Part shown: positions 24,458-36,800 of the stretch, piece by piece | How positions within the stretch are numbered: position 1 is the first letter of the stretch | Layout: every line of letters begins with the position of its first letter | Assembly: GCF_004379255.2 (NCBI RefSeq) | Contig: NC_056049.1 | Location: forward strand, 8,494,001 to 8,558,000 | From: Salvia splendens | Lineage: Eukaryota > Streptophyta > Magnoliopsida > Lamiales > Lamiaceae | Length of the DNA stretch: 64,000 nt | Direction: 5' to 3' | Position numbers and translations under genes: made by a program | Notes under the pieces: generated by a model | Told to the model about the DNA's origin: nothing | What the model saw: the letters and a program-made list of their open reading frames with translations, nothing else | Databases searched by the model: none

Positions 24458-25540
24458 CGAACATCTCCAATAGCAATAGCCCAGCCATAGCCCAGCCATA
24501 GCCCAGCCACAAACTCCTCCTACCACATCATCAGCATTTAAACTCCTTCTGCCACATCATCAGAACAAGCAACTGGACGAGCAATAGCCCAACCATAATA
24601 AACAAAATTATAAAAATAACAATCACACAAAATACGGAATTCAACTTACGACACAGATACGTCAAAATGCAATAATTTCATTTAAATTAAAAAGGTACAT
24701 TAAAAAAATTACAAAATTACAAAATTACAAAAAAAAAAACTAACGTCGTGCAGTCCTCCGCGCCTACAACTCTTCAATTAAATCATTTTGGAGTCGAATA
24801 TGAGCTTCCACTTGGCGCATGTGGCATGTGCTTGGAGGCGGCCGGCTTCATCGTGAGGTACCCCACTTCGTACGCTGGGGGTGGCCACGCCGTGGCTTGG
24901 ACCAGCTTCATTATCGTCGTTGACCCAACTAGTCAGTTGTACACCTTCATCTTCGACAATCATGTTGTGCATGATAATACAGGTGTACATTATATCAGCA
25001 ATGCAGTCGACATGCCACAAACGCGTTGGACCCCTAATTGCCGCCCATAGAGACTGGAGCACACCAAATGCGCGGTCCACGTCCTTGCCCGCCGACTCCT
25101 ACCGTTCCGTAAAGTAGGCCTTCCTCTCATCTGATGCGCATCTGATCGTCTTCACAAAGACGGGCCACCTAGGATATATCCCATCCGCCAAGTAGTAGCC
25201 CATATCATGCTGGTTCTCGTTGGCGACAAAACTGATGGCCGGACCGACGCCCTGGCACTGCTCGTTGAAAATTGGCGACGAGTTGAGGACGTTGAGGTCG
25301 TTATTCGACCCGGCGACCCCAAAATATGCATGCCAAATCCACAGCCGGTAATCAGCTACGGCCTCGAGGATCATCGTGGGATTCTTTCCTTTGTAGCCGG
25401 TCATGTAGAACCCTTTCCAGGCAGCGGGGCAGTTCTTCCACTCCCAATGCATGCAATCTATGCTGCCTAACATACCTGGGAACCCATGCTTCGCCCCATG
25501 CATCTGCATCAGCTCCTGGCAGTCTTCGGGGGTAGGGTTT

Positions 25541-26897
25541 TGACTCAACTTTATTTTACCCAAATAATACCCGCAAGTGTACGGGGTTATTGTAGCAAAT
25601 AGCAAGCAAGAGTATATCGTATCCCACAGAGACAATTAAGTGTAAACCTAAGTACCACGAACAAATTTCAACTACTATCTAGACAATCAGAAATTTTGGT
25701 TTTGAAACTAACAACTAATGAAAACATGTAAATGCAAAGATTAAAATAGAACACTTAAACAAGAAAGCAAGGAAGCAAGTTGTGTAAGATGATGGAGAAA
25801 TATGCAGAATTCAAGGATCCGATGCACAACTCATAGCCTAACCCAATTAAAACCAATTTACCATTTAAAGTCTCTAGAATTGTTGAATCAATCACAAAGG
25901 TAGATTAAACCCCCTCCCGAGGTGAGAAATCTGTAGATTAGGTGTAATAAGTGAAGTCCCCTTCTAAATCTTAGACCTAACTCCCAAAGGTTTGATTAGA
26001 TTAAAGATCCCACTCATAATCTCAACTCTCCCGAGTTTTATTGAATTAAGGTGTGAATTATTCTTCTTTCAAGATTAATTAATTCATCTCCCGATTACTC
26101 TAAGAAATCCTAACACTCCCAATTAGTGATCAAGCAATTGATAGGAAAAAGCACAAGAATAATTCAAACAATTACAAGAGCAAGATAAAAACGAACATAA
26201 TTGGATTAAAACTATGAATCAATGCATCTTCACCAAAAATTCCACATAAAAGGTTTAGTTACTCATGTTCAATGTAGATAACAAAAAGAAACTAAGAAAA
26301 ACAAGGGAAACCATGATACGGATTACAATTGGCGGAGGAATTGAAGCTTGAATCTCCAATCTTCTTCCAAGAGTGCTTCCTAGAGAGAGAGTGTGTGTTT
26401 TTGCGGCTTGGAGAGAAAGAATTTTCGTTGCCCTAGCCTTTCTCTTTTTTATTTTCCTCAGAAAAATCGATTCTGGGCTAAAAATCGTCAGTCAGACGGA
26501 CCCGGCCGGGTGGAATTATTGCACATAAAATCCACCCGGACGGGTAGCTCTCGGCAGTCCGCGCGGCTTTCGTAGATCGGTCATATCTCTCTCATCCGAA
26601 CTCCGATTGGGGCGTGTGAGGTACCCACGCGAAGCTCTTTCGATGATGAAGACAATGGTACTCTCAAAATAGGATTTGGACCCCATATTGATAGGCAGAT
26701 TAACGTTTGAAGCAGACCCCAGTCACGGCTTGGCTCATTTTGACTCCTTTTTACCTATTTTAACTTCAAACACTGGATAAACTCATCAAAGCACCTTTAT
26801 AGTGAAATATGGACTTAAACTCAAGTAATATGCATTTAAACACCAATTATCATCACGTTTAATGCCCAATAAAACAGTTAAAATACGAGTTTATCAA
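25541..26897 (-). repeat. 3' LTR of the Athila-like element
   Basis: 1357 bp. Contains one copy of the CCGGCCGGGTGGAATTATTG motif block near 26505, where the other LTR has two. Otherwise almost identical to it, with about a dozen substitutions noticed by eye. Confidence 0.88.
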
Positions 26898-26911
26898 CTC
26901 CCCCAAACTTA
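26898..26911 (-). other. Polypurine tract of the Athila-like element
   Basis: AAGTTTGGGGGAGT on the minus strand, immediately before the 3' LTR. Confidence 0.75.
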
Positions 26912-28282
26912 ATCACTTGTTTGTCCTCAAACAAGAAGCAGACAACAATCAAATATAAACTCGTACACATAAGTTGGATCTCATCATTGCCTCAGTTAAT
27001 AAACAATAGCATGCATCAATAACTTCACACACATGTAAACCAACTGATCATTGCTTCAAGTTACTAACACGTACGCAACCTTGTCAATTTGCCCTCACAA
27101 GATAGATATGTAGTGTAATTGTCCCACTCTCAAAGTGTATAGGTAAAATACAAGCTCTCAAATCAATCAATCATGCATAGTTTACCATAGGCTTGCTCGA
27201 AATCTAACCTCTTCTCTACTATTTTGTGACTATAAATCAAGGATCTGACAGGTCTTATTTGTAGGTTGTAATGTAGGCTTTTTGGTTAGGTGAGGAAAAT
27301 TTGGCCAAAGTGACTTATAATCCCTTTCGAAACTATAATAACTTCGTTCTTTAAACAACTCAACTCCTCAGTAGTCTTTATAGACTCTTCTCATCTACCA
27401 ATTCTCCCCCAAACTTGGTTTCTTACGCATTTCTAGACTTCGTCTAGCTTATACCCCCTCTAGGCTTCGCCTAGCTTATACCACCAAATTATTCTTCTTT
27501 TTTTTTACAACTCTTTTTTTTTTTCACAACTAAAAGCATACATCCACTTTTCCAACGATATTTAAGTCAATACTTCATCTTTAAATTCTTCTTATCATCC
27601 AAAAGTGTTCTTTACCCCCAAAATTATTTTCAAGCATATATACAACCCCAAGTTATCAAAGAAAAAGGCTATTAGGCTCAAATATGGCTAACAAAGGATT
27701 ATGATTTTTATTTTAGGGTGAAAGTAAAAACAAGGCTAGAACGGATGGCCTAACGTCACTTCCTAAATCTATACTCACTATGTAGACTCAAGGAAGATCG
27801 CGAGCAAGTTCTAGAAACATATAACACAATGACGATAATCACACATTTAGAAATATATATGCTCAAGTCTCACAGGGTTATGGCAAAGGACAATGCAACG
27901 AGCAATTCACTTTAGGCAAATCACAATAAGGACATACAAGCATGCTTGGTCATATCAACAAGTTTTCACAAATATTTTAACATAAAGCATCATTAGCAAC
28001 TCATCCAACAAACATGCTGGAATTCAATTCAAATTGCTCCGACCCCATTCAGTTTCATCCAAGTCAATTAATAAACATGCTCATAGGTTCACCATCCACC
28101 ATATCACCCCCCAAACTTATTCAAAGCTACGCAAAGAAATAAGTTTGAAACGTTGGTGGAGAGGTGATGCCTACTGAGCAAACACACTAAAAGAAATACA
28201 TAAAACAATAAAAGATACCTTTCATGGGTTGCCTCCCATGCAGCGCACCTTTTAATCGTCGTGTGCCCGACGTCTTCAAATA
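26912..28282 (-). other. Non-coding 3' internal region of the Athila-like element
   Basis: About 1.4 kb between the end of the gag-protease frame and the polypurine tract. It includes a T-rich low-complexity stretch near 27490-27525 and no RT or integrase remnants. The minus frame at 28104-28382 overlaps the end of the protease frame and shows no domain. Confidence 0.55.
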
Positions 28283-30997
28283 TCAACCGAGATCCCCTTT
28301 CATCCCAGAGTTGCCTCCAGGTGATCGCTTGGCTCCTCCTCCATGAGGAAATAGATCGTTCCAAGTCTTGGTGAGCCACCACTTTTCAGGCTCTCTCGGG
28401 ATAGGCTCCTTCAGTGTTGGAGCAGTTATCTTTCTTCCCTTGACAGTAGTTGGTATTTTACCCCCCATCCTAGGGGGTTCAGTAGTGATCACCGCGTGCA
28501 CCGGTGAAGAGCGACTATGGTCTGCATCGATCCATGCTAATGGCTCCGAGTCAGTGGAAGCCATCATCTCCATGTGAGGCTCATAAAAGTCCTTCTGCTT
28601 CACTTTTCTGACTGCACTCGATCCTTCTTCTTCAGTAGTCACTTGGTGCTTCAGACGCACCACCTTGCACACCTCAGTTCTTCCATCTATGCTTCTCGGT
28701 TTGTGGGAAAACGTTTGACTTTCTTTTCCCATGAAGATTGTCAACTCTCCCCTTTTCACGTTTATATTTGCCTCAGCAGTGGCAAGGAAGGGACGTCCTA
28801 GCAGTAGGGGGACTCCCTTGTCTTCTTCCATGTCCAAGACCATAAAGTCGATGGGAAAAATAAATTCCCCGGCCTTAATCAGTAGGTCTTCCACGATGCC
28901 CTTTGGATACACGACAGATCTGTCTGCCATCTGTAGTGTGGCTGAGGTGGGCTTCAAAGTACCAATGTTCATTTGCTTGAACACCGATAGTGGCATTAGA
29001 TTAATGCTCGCGCCTAGATCGCAGAGAGCATTCTCCACCTTATAGCCCCCAATGAGGCAGTCGACAGTGAAACTTCCAGGATCCTTCAGCTTGGCAGGCA
29101 GTTTCCTTTGCAGCAGAGCACTGCAATTTTCAGTTAGATTAATAGTGTCTACCTGCCCCCAACTGGTCTTCTGGGCTATCACCTCCTTCAGAAACTTCCC
29201 ATACTTCGGCATCTGCTGTAGTGCCTCAATTAGTGGGATGTTCACGTGCACCTTCCTGAATATATCTAGGAATCGAGCAAATTGCTCATCCTTCTTTGTC
29301 TTCTGCTTCAGTGCTTCAGGTAAGGGCACCTTCACTCCAGAAGTGCCTCCAATGTCTCTTTGTTCAGTTATCTTGCCCTTCAGTTTCTCTGCCACGGCAG
29401 CCTTAGGCTCAAGAATAGCGTCCTTCGTGGTCTCAGACAGAGATGGGCCTTCATACGTCTTGCCATTCCTCATATGGATGGCCATACATCCTTTCGAATT
29501 CTCATTTGGCTGGCCTGGGAACTGCCCAGGCTTGTGGTTCATACTCACAGCCTGAGCAATCTGGCTCAGCTGTGTGTCTACGAACTTCAGATGGGTGACT
29601 ATACTTTGCACATCTTTCTCAACTTTCTCCATCCTTTGATTGTTCTGCTCCATGAGCTTGTTGGACTGTAGCATGAAAGATTTGAATATGTCTTCCGTGG
29701 TCATCTTCTTCGGATCATTAACCACTCCATCAGTAACTGTGAACGCTGGGGGTGGTTGCAGAGCATTATTGGGGTTCTCATAAGAGAGATTGGGATGCCC
29801 CATGTTCCCGTACTGATTATATCCTCCACCATGAAAGTTGGGGTGTGGATTATTGTAGTACCTGTTGTTGCCCCCTTGATTCACATAGTTCAGTCCTCCA
29901 TACTTCCTTGGGGCTCTTGAGAAGGTTTCCCCATTATCATGCAATCAAATTTCATGGTCAACGCATCCAACTTGTCGGATAGGGCACTCATAGGATTATG
30001 ATCTGTAGTAGAAGCCACTCTATGCACCTTACTCCTTTCGTTGCTCCATCCTTCGTCATTAGATGCGAGCTCCTCAATCACTTCCATGGCTTCATTCACT
30101 CCTTTCTTGAGAAAATTACCGCCTGAGCTCAAGTTCAACTCCCGTTGTGCTTCAGGCACGCATCCCTTAAAAAATATAATGACTTGAACTGTCGGGGTTA
30201 ACCCATGGTTGGGACATCGATTCATCAAGGCTTTGAATCTCGCCCATGCTTCTCTGATATTCTCCGCAGGGTTCATCTGAAAGGCAATGATCTCATGTTG
30301 CCTCTTAATCGCCTCACTGGGGGGGATAAAACTTTTCTAAAAACTTCTCTACCATAACATCCCATGTTCTGATTGAGCCCGACTCCAAGCTCTCCAACCA
30401 ATCCTTTGCTGAATCCTCTAAGGAAAAGGGAAACAGCCTAAGTCGAATCTGATCATCTGTCACTCCATTCAACTTCGTAGTGTTGCAGATCTGAATGAAC
30501 TTGGTGATGTGTTTGTTCGGATCATCTGTGGATTTGCCCCTAAAAGCAATATTCTCTGCCATCTGAATAAGTCCTCTTTTCAGCTCAAAGGTGTTGGCTG
30601 CGATGTTGCTATGGACAGTTGGATTTGCCTGGCCTTGGTATGCATACTGATTCTGAACAGGCACCACAGCTTGTCTATGATTGACTTGTTGACGCAGCTC
30701 CTCCAGCTGCCGTAGAAGCTCGGCATTAGTGGGCGGAGGTGGTGGACCGTTGTTACCCTCTTCGTTCTCCATCAGACTAGGAGAAACGGGATCAAACTGA
30801 ATATGATCCTGTACTGGTGACCGGATAGGTGAAAGATCCCTCTGATATGAAGATGCCCCTGCGCGTGTAGGCGAAGAAGATTGAATTTTCTGCGTGAGCC
30901 TCCTATATGCGTTCCTCTTCCGGTTCGATGCTTCGATCTCAGAGTCGAAAGGTTCTAGAGGCAAGCCTTTAGAACGCGTGTGCATACACCTGAACAA
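28283..30997 (-). pseudogene. Athila-like gag-protease, two frameshifts
   Basis: Gag starts at 30997 (MFRCMHTRSKGLPLEPF) and contains a retrotransposon gag core with SLEDSAKDWLESL and FLEKFYPP. It shifts frame at a run of seven C near 30318, continues through complement(29890-30276) (NPAENIREAWARFKALMNRC), and shifts again near 29940 into complement(28283-29944). That last part has an Asn/Gly-rich linker, a coiled-coil-like region, and a retroviral-type aspartic protease with CDLGASINLMPLS, followed by LLLGRPFLATA. Both shifts are small indels, so gag-protease is not made as one protein. Confidence 0.85.
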
Positions 30998-31107
30998 GAA
31001 ACAAAAATGTGAGAACTAAAAAAAAATTAAAAGAAAAATAAAGCAATAAAATCTGAAGTAGTAATCTTGATTATTATCACGATATCAAGTTATGTAACAC
31101 AAAAATT

Positions 31108-31132
31108 GGTCCCGGCAACGGCGCCAAAAACT
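31108..31132 (-). other. Primer-binding site of the Athila-like element
   Basis: TGGCGCCGTTGCCGGGACC on the minus strand, a few bases inside the 5' LTR edge at 31133. This GGCGCCGTTGCCGGG motif is common as a Ty3/Gypsy primer site in plants; the priming tRNA is not assigned here. Confidence 0.7.
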
Positions 31133-32571
31133 TGACTCAACTTTATTTTACCCAAATAATACCCGCAAGTGTACGGGGTTATTGTAGCAAATAGCAAGCA
31201 AGAGTATATCGTATCCCACAGAGACAATTAAGTGTAAACCTAAGTACCACGAACAAATTTCAACTACTATCCAGACAATCAGAAATTTTGGTTTTGAAAC
31301 TAACAACTAATGAAAACATGTAAATGCAAAGATTAAAATAGAACACTTAAACAAGAAAGCAAGGAAGCAAGTTGTGTAAGATGATGGAGAAATATGCAAA
31401 ATTCAAGGATCCGATGCACAACTCATAGCCTAACCCAATTAAAACCAATTTACCATTTAAAGTCTCTAGAATTGTTGAATCAATCACAAAGGTAGATTAA
31501 ACCCCCTCCCGAGGTGAGAAATCTGTAGATTAGGTGTAATAAGTGAAGTCCCCTTCTAAATCTTAGACCTAACTCCCAAAGGTTTGATTAGATTAAAGAT
31601 CCCACTCATAATCTCAACTCTCCCGAGTTTTATTGAATTAAGGTGTGAATTATTCTTCTTTCAAGATTAATTAATTCATCTCCTGATTACTCTAAGAAAT
31701 CCTAACACTCCCAATTGGTGATCAAGCAATTGATAGGAAAAAGCACAAGAATAATTCAAACAATTACAAGAGCAAGATAAAAACGAACATAATTGGATTA
31801 AAACTATGAATCAATGCATCTTCACCAAAAATTCCACATAAAAGGTTTAGTTACTCATGTTCAAGGTAGATAACAAAAAAGAAACTAAGAAAAACAAGGG
31901 AAACCATGATACGGATTACAATTGGCGGAGGAATTGAAGCTTGAATCTCCAATCTTCTTCCAAGAGTGCTTCCTAGAGAGAGAGTGTGTGTTTTTTGCGG
32001 CTTGGAGAGAATGAATTTTCGTTGCCCTAGCCTTTCTCTTTTTTATTTTCCTCAGAAAAATCGATTCTGGGCTAAAAATCGTCAGTCAGACGGACCCGGC
32101 CGGGTGGAATTATTGCACATAAAATCCACCCGGTCGGGTAGAAGTCTCTGGACTCTTTATGAACAAAATTGGCCACCCGGCCGGGTGGAATTATTGCACA
32201 TAAAATCCACCCGGCCGGGTAGCTCCCGGCAGTCCGCGCGGCTTTCGTAGATCGGTCATATCTCTCTCATCCGAACTCCGATTGGGGCGTGTAAGGTACC
32301 CACGCGAAGCTCTTTCGATGATGAAGACAATGGTACTCTCAAAATAGGATTTGGACCCCATATTGATAGGCAGATTAACGTTTGAAGCAGACCCTAGTCA
32401 CGGCTTGGCTCATTTTGACTCATTTTTACCTATTTTAACTTCAAACACTGGATAAACTCATCAAAGCACCTTTATAGTGAAATATGGACTTAAACTCAAG
32501 TAATATGCATTTAAACACCAATTATCATCACGTTTAATGCCCAATAAAACAGTTAAAATACGAGTTTATCA
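31133..32571 (-). repeat. 5' LTR of the Athila-like element
   Basis: 1439 bp, 82 nt longer than the partner LTR because the block around 32098-32222 holds a second copy of the CCGGCCGGGTGGAATTATTG unit with a spacer. Ends TTTATCA before the GGTTT duplication. Confidence 0.88.
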
Positions 32572-33237
32572 GGTTTCGAAGGTAATGATCACTGAATATT
32601 TCAACCACGCCCTGACAGAAATACTTCATACATTCAAGGCCAGTCGACTCGCCGATATGGAGGTACTCGTCCCACATGTCTGCCGCGCCTCCGTAGGCCA
32701 ACTGCCTGATTGTCGCAGTGCACTTTTGAATAGGGGTGTGGCCGGGTCTGCCAGCCGCATCGTGCCTGAAGCGGAAACACAGATATCGACACTCCAAAGC
32801 GTCGACAATACTCATAAACAGGGCTCTGCTCATCCTAAAACGCCGCCTGAAAATGTTGGCGTTAAACCGCGGCTCCGGTGCGAAGTAGTCGTCAAATAGC
32901 CGCTGATGTGCAGCTACGTGATCCCGATCAATCACTGCTCGGCGGTGGACAACGGGTCGAGGTCGAGGTACCGCCGGCTGCAAGGCCCGTTGTATCAGCC
33001 GGTCGATCTCTGGGGACGTATAGACCTCCAACTGTTCGTTCAAACGCCGTTCGGACTCCTCAGCATCTCCACCACTACCACCACTACTAACACCCGCGTT
33101 ACTCATTTCGCGTTGTTGATCTTGTACAGAAATTAAGATAGAGAGAAAACTCGTTAAAACAAGTGGTGCAAATGAAAATGACGTGCAGATCGCTTATATA
33201 TAGTGTTTCGAAAATTAAATAATAAAAAAAAATATCC

Positions 33238-33426
33238 CGCTCGCCGATCGCTCGCCGATCTGGCGCCTGCAATGGCGGCCAGGAGATCAGCGAGTGCATC
33301 GCCGAGCGCTCGGGAATCGGCGTGCGCTCGCCGTTTTTCTCGCCGATTTGGCGCTCGCCGGCTGTAATGGTTCGGCGAGCGCCAAGAATCGGCTTGCCGG
33401 TGCGCTCATAGCTATTGGAGATGCTC
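33238..33426. repeat. Subterminal repeats of Harbinger copy 1
   Basis: Multiple CTCGCCGAT, GGCGCTCGCCG and CGAGCGC units in both orientations precede the terminal GGAGATGCTC. Subterminal clusters like this are candidate transposase or Myb-like ORF1 binding sites; that role is inference. Confidence 0.6.
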
Positions 33427-33898
33427 TAAGACTTAGTAGGAGTATTTTATGACTCTAATAGGTAATATATATAAAGCCGTGCTTGCTTGATCGCGTGTTA
33501 ATAAACTATACATTAACCTTCAAATAAAAAAATATTACGCACTATTTCTATCAAATATAGTTATATACACTGACGACACAAATATTAATGTAAAATGTAT
33601 AATATAAAATAGAAAGAGATAAAATAAGTAAAATATGAGATAAAGAGAAAATCTGTAGATATAGCGAACCACAATCTGTTCACAAACAGTGATAAATTAA
33701 TACAATGTGAATAGCATTTCCATTCTCCTAGTAAATTTTCTTGACTTTTATTACACAATGGTCTGCCATATTTATTTCTTCAACTGTCGAACACAGTCAC
33801 TTTCTTCATATATCTGTGTATATATAGGTCTAAAACTGCAACCCATTATACTCTTAGTTCACATATACCAATTCCAAAATAAAAAATACTTCTAAGAA
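33427..33898 (+). promoter_or_regulatory. Upstream region of the ABCG gene
   Basis: TATATATA at 33819-33826 lies about 70 bp before the chosen ATG (33899). The leader is A-rich. The Harbinger element ends only about 470 bp upstream of the start codon, so regulatory sequence close to the gene abuts transposon DNA. Confidence 0.55.
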
Positions 33899-36800
33899 AT
33901 GAGAACTACAATAGAGAATAGCCCAGGGCCTCTTGAAACATCATCTCCAATTCCATTTCTAAACACAAGAGGATCTCTTTCATCCACTCCTGGCATTCAC
34001 TTAACTTGGCAGGACCTCTGGGTGACGGTGCCGGATAAGGCCGGAAGGCGGCGACCCATCCTCCGCGGCCTCACCGGCTATGTCCAGCCGGCCGAGGTCC
34101 TAGCCATCATGGGCCCCTCCGGCTGCGGCAAGTCCACCCTCCTCGATGCATTAGCAGGTTGATCACCTATTTATATTATAAATATTGCATTAATATATAG
34201 GTTAAAATGCTCGTTCGATATTAAATCTAAATGTTTGGATTATTAATACAGAGAGGCTCCATTTCAACACTACACAGGAGGGAGACATCCTTGTCAACGG
34301 CCGCAAGCAGCGCCCTCCATTTGGCACTTCAGCAAGAACAATATATAGTACTAATACTTATATAATACTCTGATGGTTGGACGAATTTTTGATGGTAATA
34401 AATGCAGGTAAAAAATATAGATCACGACACAAGGAATTACGTGGTTCGATTTACTGAGGTAAATCTACGTCCACGGGAAGAAAGGAGGGCAAGATTGTAT
34501 TGCTTGATCTGATTTACAGCTTACAAATACAGACTTGCTATATGATATTTGATGTCTAGAGAGCTCTCTCCCCTATCTGATCTAAGTTCTATTTATACAT
34601 CTGAACCCAGATCGTGGCTTCCAGGTTGACAACTGCTTCATACCACTAAATAGATCGTGGGTGTGGTGGAGGTCGTGGAGGTCCTGCATGGGTCCACTAT
34701 CCAAGATCGTGGCTTGCATCACCACTAACTAGGTCGTGGATGTCGTGGAGGTCATGAGATCCTGCATGGGTCCACTATCTCTTTGTTTGGTCCGCTATCC
34801 TGCATGAGATCCTGCATGAGTTGACACCACTAAATAGATCGTGTAGTGGAGGTCGTGGAGGTTCTGCATGAGTCCACTATCTCCCAGTTCGGTCGAATAC
34901 TGAGACCGAACTGCTGAACTATTGCCGAGCAGCTTTTGCCGATCTGAGAGTAGAGCTTGATTGGTCGGCTTTTACCGAGCTGTAGGCTGGGGCCGAACTC
35001 TTTGGTAATGCCGAACTGATACTCTTCCTTGGGCTTTGGGCTGATGGGCCGTCACTGCTATTGGGCTTGTTTAGTACGTACCCCATCACTACCCCCCCGA
35101 AAAGCGAAGTGAATCACTTCGGCGAAGCGAGTCACTTCGGCATTCTGGATAAAGGTACGGGGGAGGCTGACGTCAGGGGACGTGCCTTGCGCGTGACTGC
35201 ATTAAATGCGACAGTAAAATCCGGCCGTTGAATCCTGAAAAGGTGGGATTCGAAACGGTGCGATGATTTTGAAATCTTCTCCGAATCTGATAAATACGTC
35301 CTTTCTTCATCATTTGAACACTTTTGCTATTGCTTCTTCTGCATTCTCTCTCTTTTGCGTAAAAATTTCCTTCCGCTTTCAAGAATTTCTTCAGAATTTC
35401 TTCAGACTTTCAAAGAGTAAGAACCATGTCTTCTTCTTCTTCTTCTGAGTCAGGTAGCGGTAGGAAAGGGGGTAAGGGGTCTTCTAGCCGGAAAGAATCC
35501 GGGGAGAAGACCGTAGAGTATTTTCACAGCATCTTGAGTAGGGATACTGTGATATCCCTACACGAAAAATATTTTTTTCCTGGGGGGAAGGTTGCGATTC
35601 CCGACGACCTTCATAGGGCTGACTCGCCGCCGGAGGGTTACGCCACCGTTTATGAAGCCGGCTTGGAATGCGGGCTTCGTTTCCCTCTTCCCCCTGCCTT
35701 TGTAGAGCTGCTTGATTTTTTTCAACTCCCTTTAGGTCAGGTGACTCCGAACTCTTGGAGGCACTTATCGGCCTTTGCTACCGAACTGCGTAGGCTAGAT
35801 AAGGATCTGTCTCTGAGGGCAATCCTTAATTTTTTCCAGTTTAAGAGAAAAGGATCTTGGTTTTACTTGATCCCTTTACAGCCTTTTAGGGCCTTCTGCA
35901 AAACCAAGTGGCCAAAGTGGCAACATCGCTTCTTTTTTTATAATAGGACAGCGGCTCCGGGCTTTCCCTGGAGAGGGCCGAAGTCCGTGATTCCTCATCC
36001 TCGGTTAGAACCGTTGGACGAGCTCGAGGGCGAGCTCAATAAGATTCCTATGATTAGGAAGCAGTACCTGGAGTCTGAGCTCGTCAAGGGCGACTTCGTG
36101 TTCGACTCCTCGTCTTCGGACGAAGAGACTGAGGGTGAGGAATTCTTTTTTGTGCCTTACTGCTTTTGTGGCGAAAACTAACCTTGCTTTCTTGCTTTTT
36201 GGCAGTGAACTTGCTAAATAAGATTAGCCGCAAATCCTCCGAGCTTAAGGAGCCGGAGAAACAGAAGGCTACCAGCTCGGCGCCTGATGCCGAGAAGAAT
36301 CCGAAGAGGCAGAAGACCTCTTCTTCGGATCCAAAAAAGCCGGAGTCCACTTCGGCAAAGGGGAAGGGGAAGACCCAGAAGCCCCCAAGAGCGCCGGAGA
36401 GAGACATCGTCTTGGCGCCCCCTTCGGAGCATGTCTGTGAGCCTTTTGCATGGCCAACGGACTTTGCCGAGGTAACTTCTCTTCTTGATTCTTTGGCTTA
36501 GCTTCTTTCCTATGTTTTTTTGGTGGTCCCTCTGTTGACTCTTTCCTTTTTCCATTTTCAGAGGAATAGCATGCTCAGCAAGCTCGTCGCAGTCGAACTC
36601 TCTAAAGCGTCCAGCGACTATGCTGAGATGCAGAGGAAGTTGGTGGCTGCTCGTCACCAGGCCGAACAGGCTAAGGCAGACTTTGAGAAGGCCAGAGCTG
36701 CTAGGATCTCGGCCCAGGATGAAGCCCAGTTTGCCAAAAACCAGCTCATCATCCAGCGAGAGCAGACGAAACGGAGGGATGCTGCCGCCGTGGTTGCCCA

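Larger units (their letters stand above)
25541..32571 (-). mobile_element. Athila-like Ty3/Gypsy element, non-autonomous
   Basis: 7031 bp with TG...CA LTRs (25541-26897 and 31133-32571) and a 5-bp target duplication GGTTT (25536-25540 and 32572-32576) inside the Harbinger transposase gene. The PBS next to the right LTR reads TTTTTGGCGCCGTTGCCGGG on the minus strand, and a purine tract AAGTTTGGGGGAGT abuts the left LTR. The internal region of about 4.2 kb encodes gag and protease only; RT, RNase H and integrase are absent, so movement needed a helper. The Athila assignment rests on gag/protease motif style and long LTRs and is inference. Confidence 0.85.
24740..33106 (-). pseudogene. Harbinger (DDE_Tnp_4) transposase, split
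   Basis: The N-terminal part is complement(32577-33106), starting MSNAGVSSGGSGGDAEE; the remainder continues at complement(24740-25540). The break falls just after YFCQGVVEIF..., where the retroelement inserted. DDE landmarks: first Asp in GSIDCMHWEW, second in SNNDLNVLNSS. The third position reads VDRAFG where copy 2 has VERAFG, so the catalytic Glu is Asp here. An in-frame TAG lies at complement(25099-25101), at the codon that is Gln in copy 2, and there is a frameshift near 24825. It cannot encode an active transposase. Confidence 0.88.
24458..33426 (-). mobile_element. PIF/Harbinger transposon, split by a retrotransposon
   Basis: Left end GAACATCTCCAATAGC, right end GCTATTGGAGATGCTC; these are inverted repeats with one mismatch. 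Flanks are TAC and TAA, an imperfect form of the 3-bp duplication of this superfamily. Without the nested 7036 bp (25541-32576) the element is about 1.9 kb, the size of the second copy at 59453-61430. Subterminal repeats are seen on both sides: CATAGCCCAGC near 24485 and CTCGCCGAT near 33240-33350. Its transposase gene is on the minus strand and disrupted. Confidence 0.88.

Noticed and set aside
24420..24800. Regularly repeated CATAGCCCAGC units considered as a CRISPR-like array
   Set aside because: Units are adjacent without unique spacers and belong to the Harbinger subterminal repeat; the genome is a plant.
29052..29555. Long plus-strand frame opposite the Athila-like gag-protease
   Set aside because: Shadow of the minus-strand coding region; no domain.
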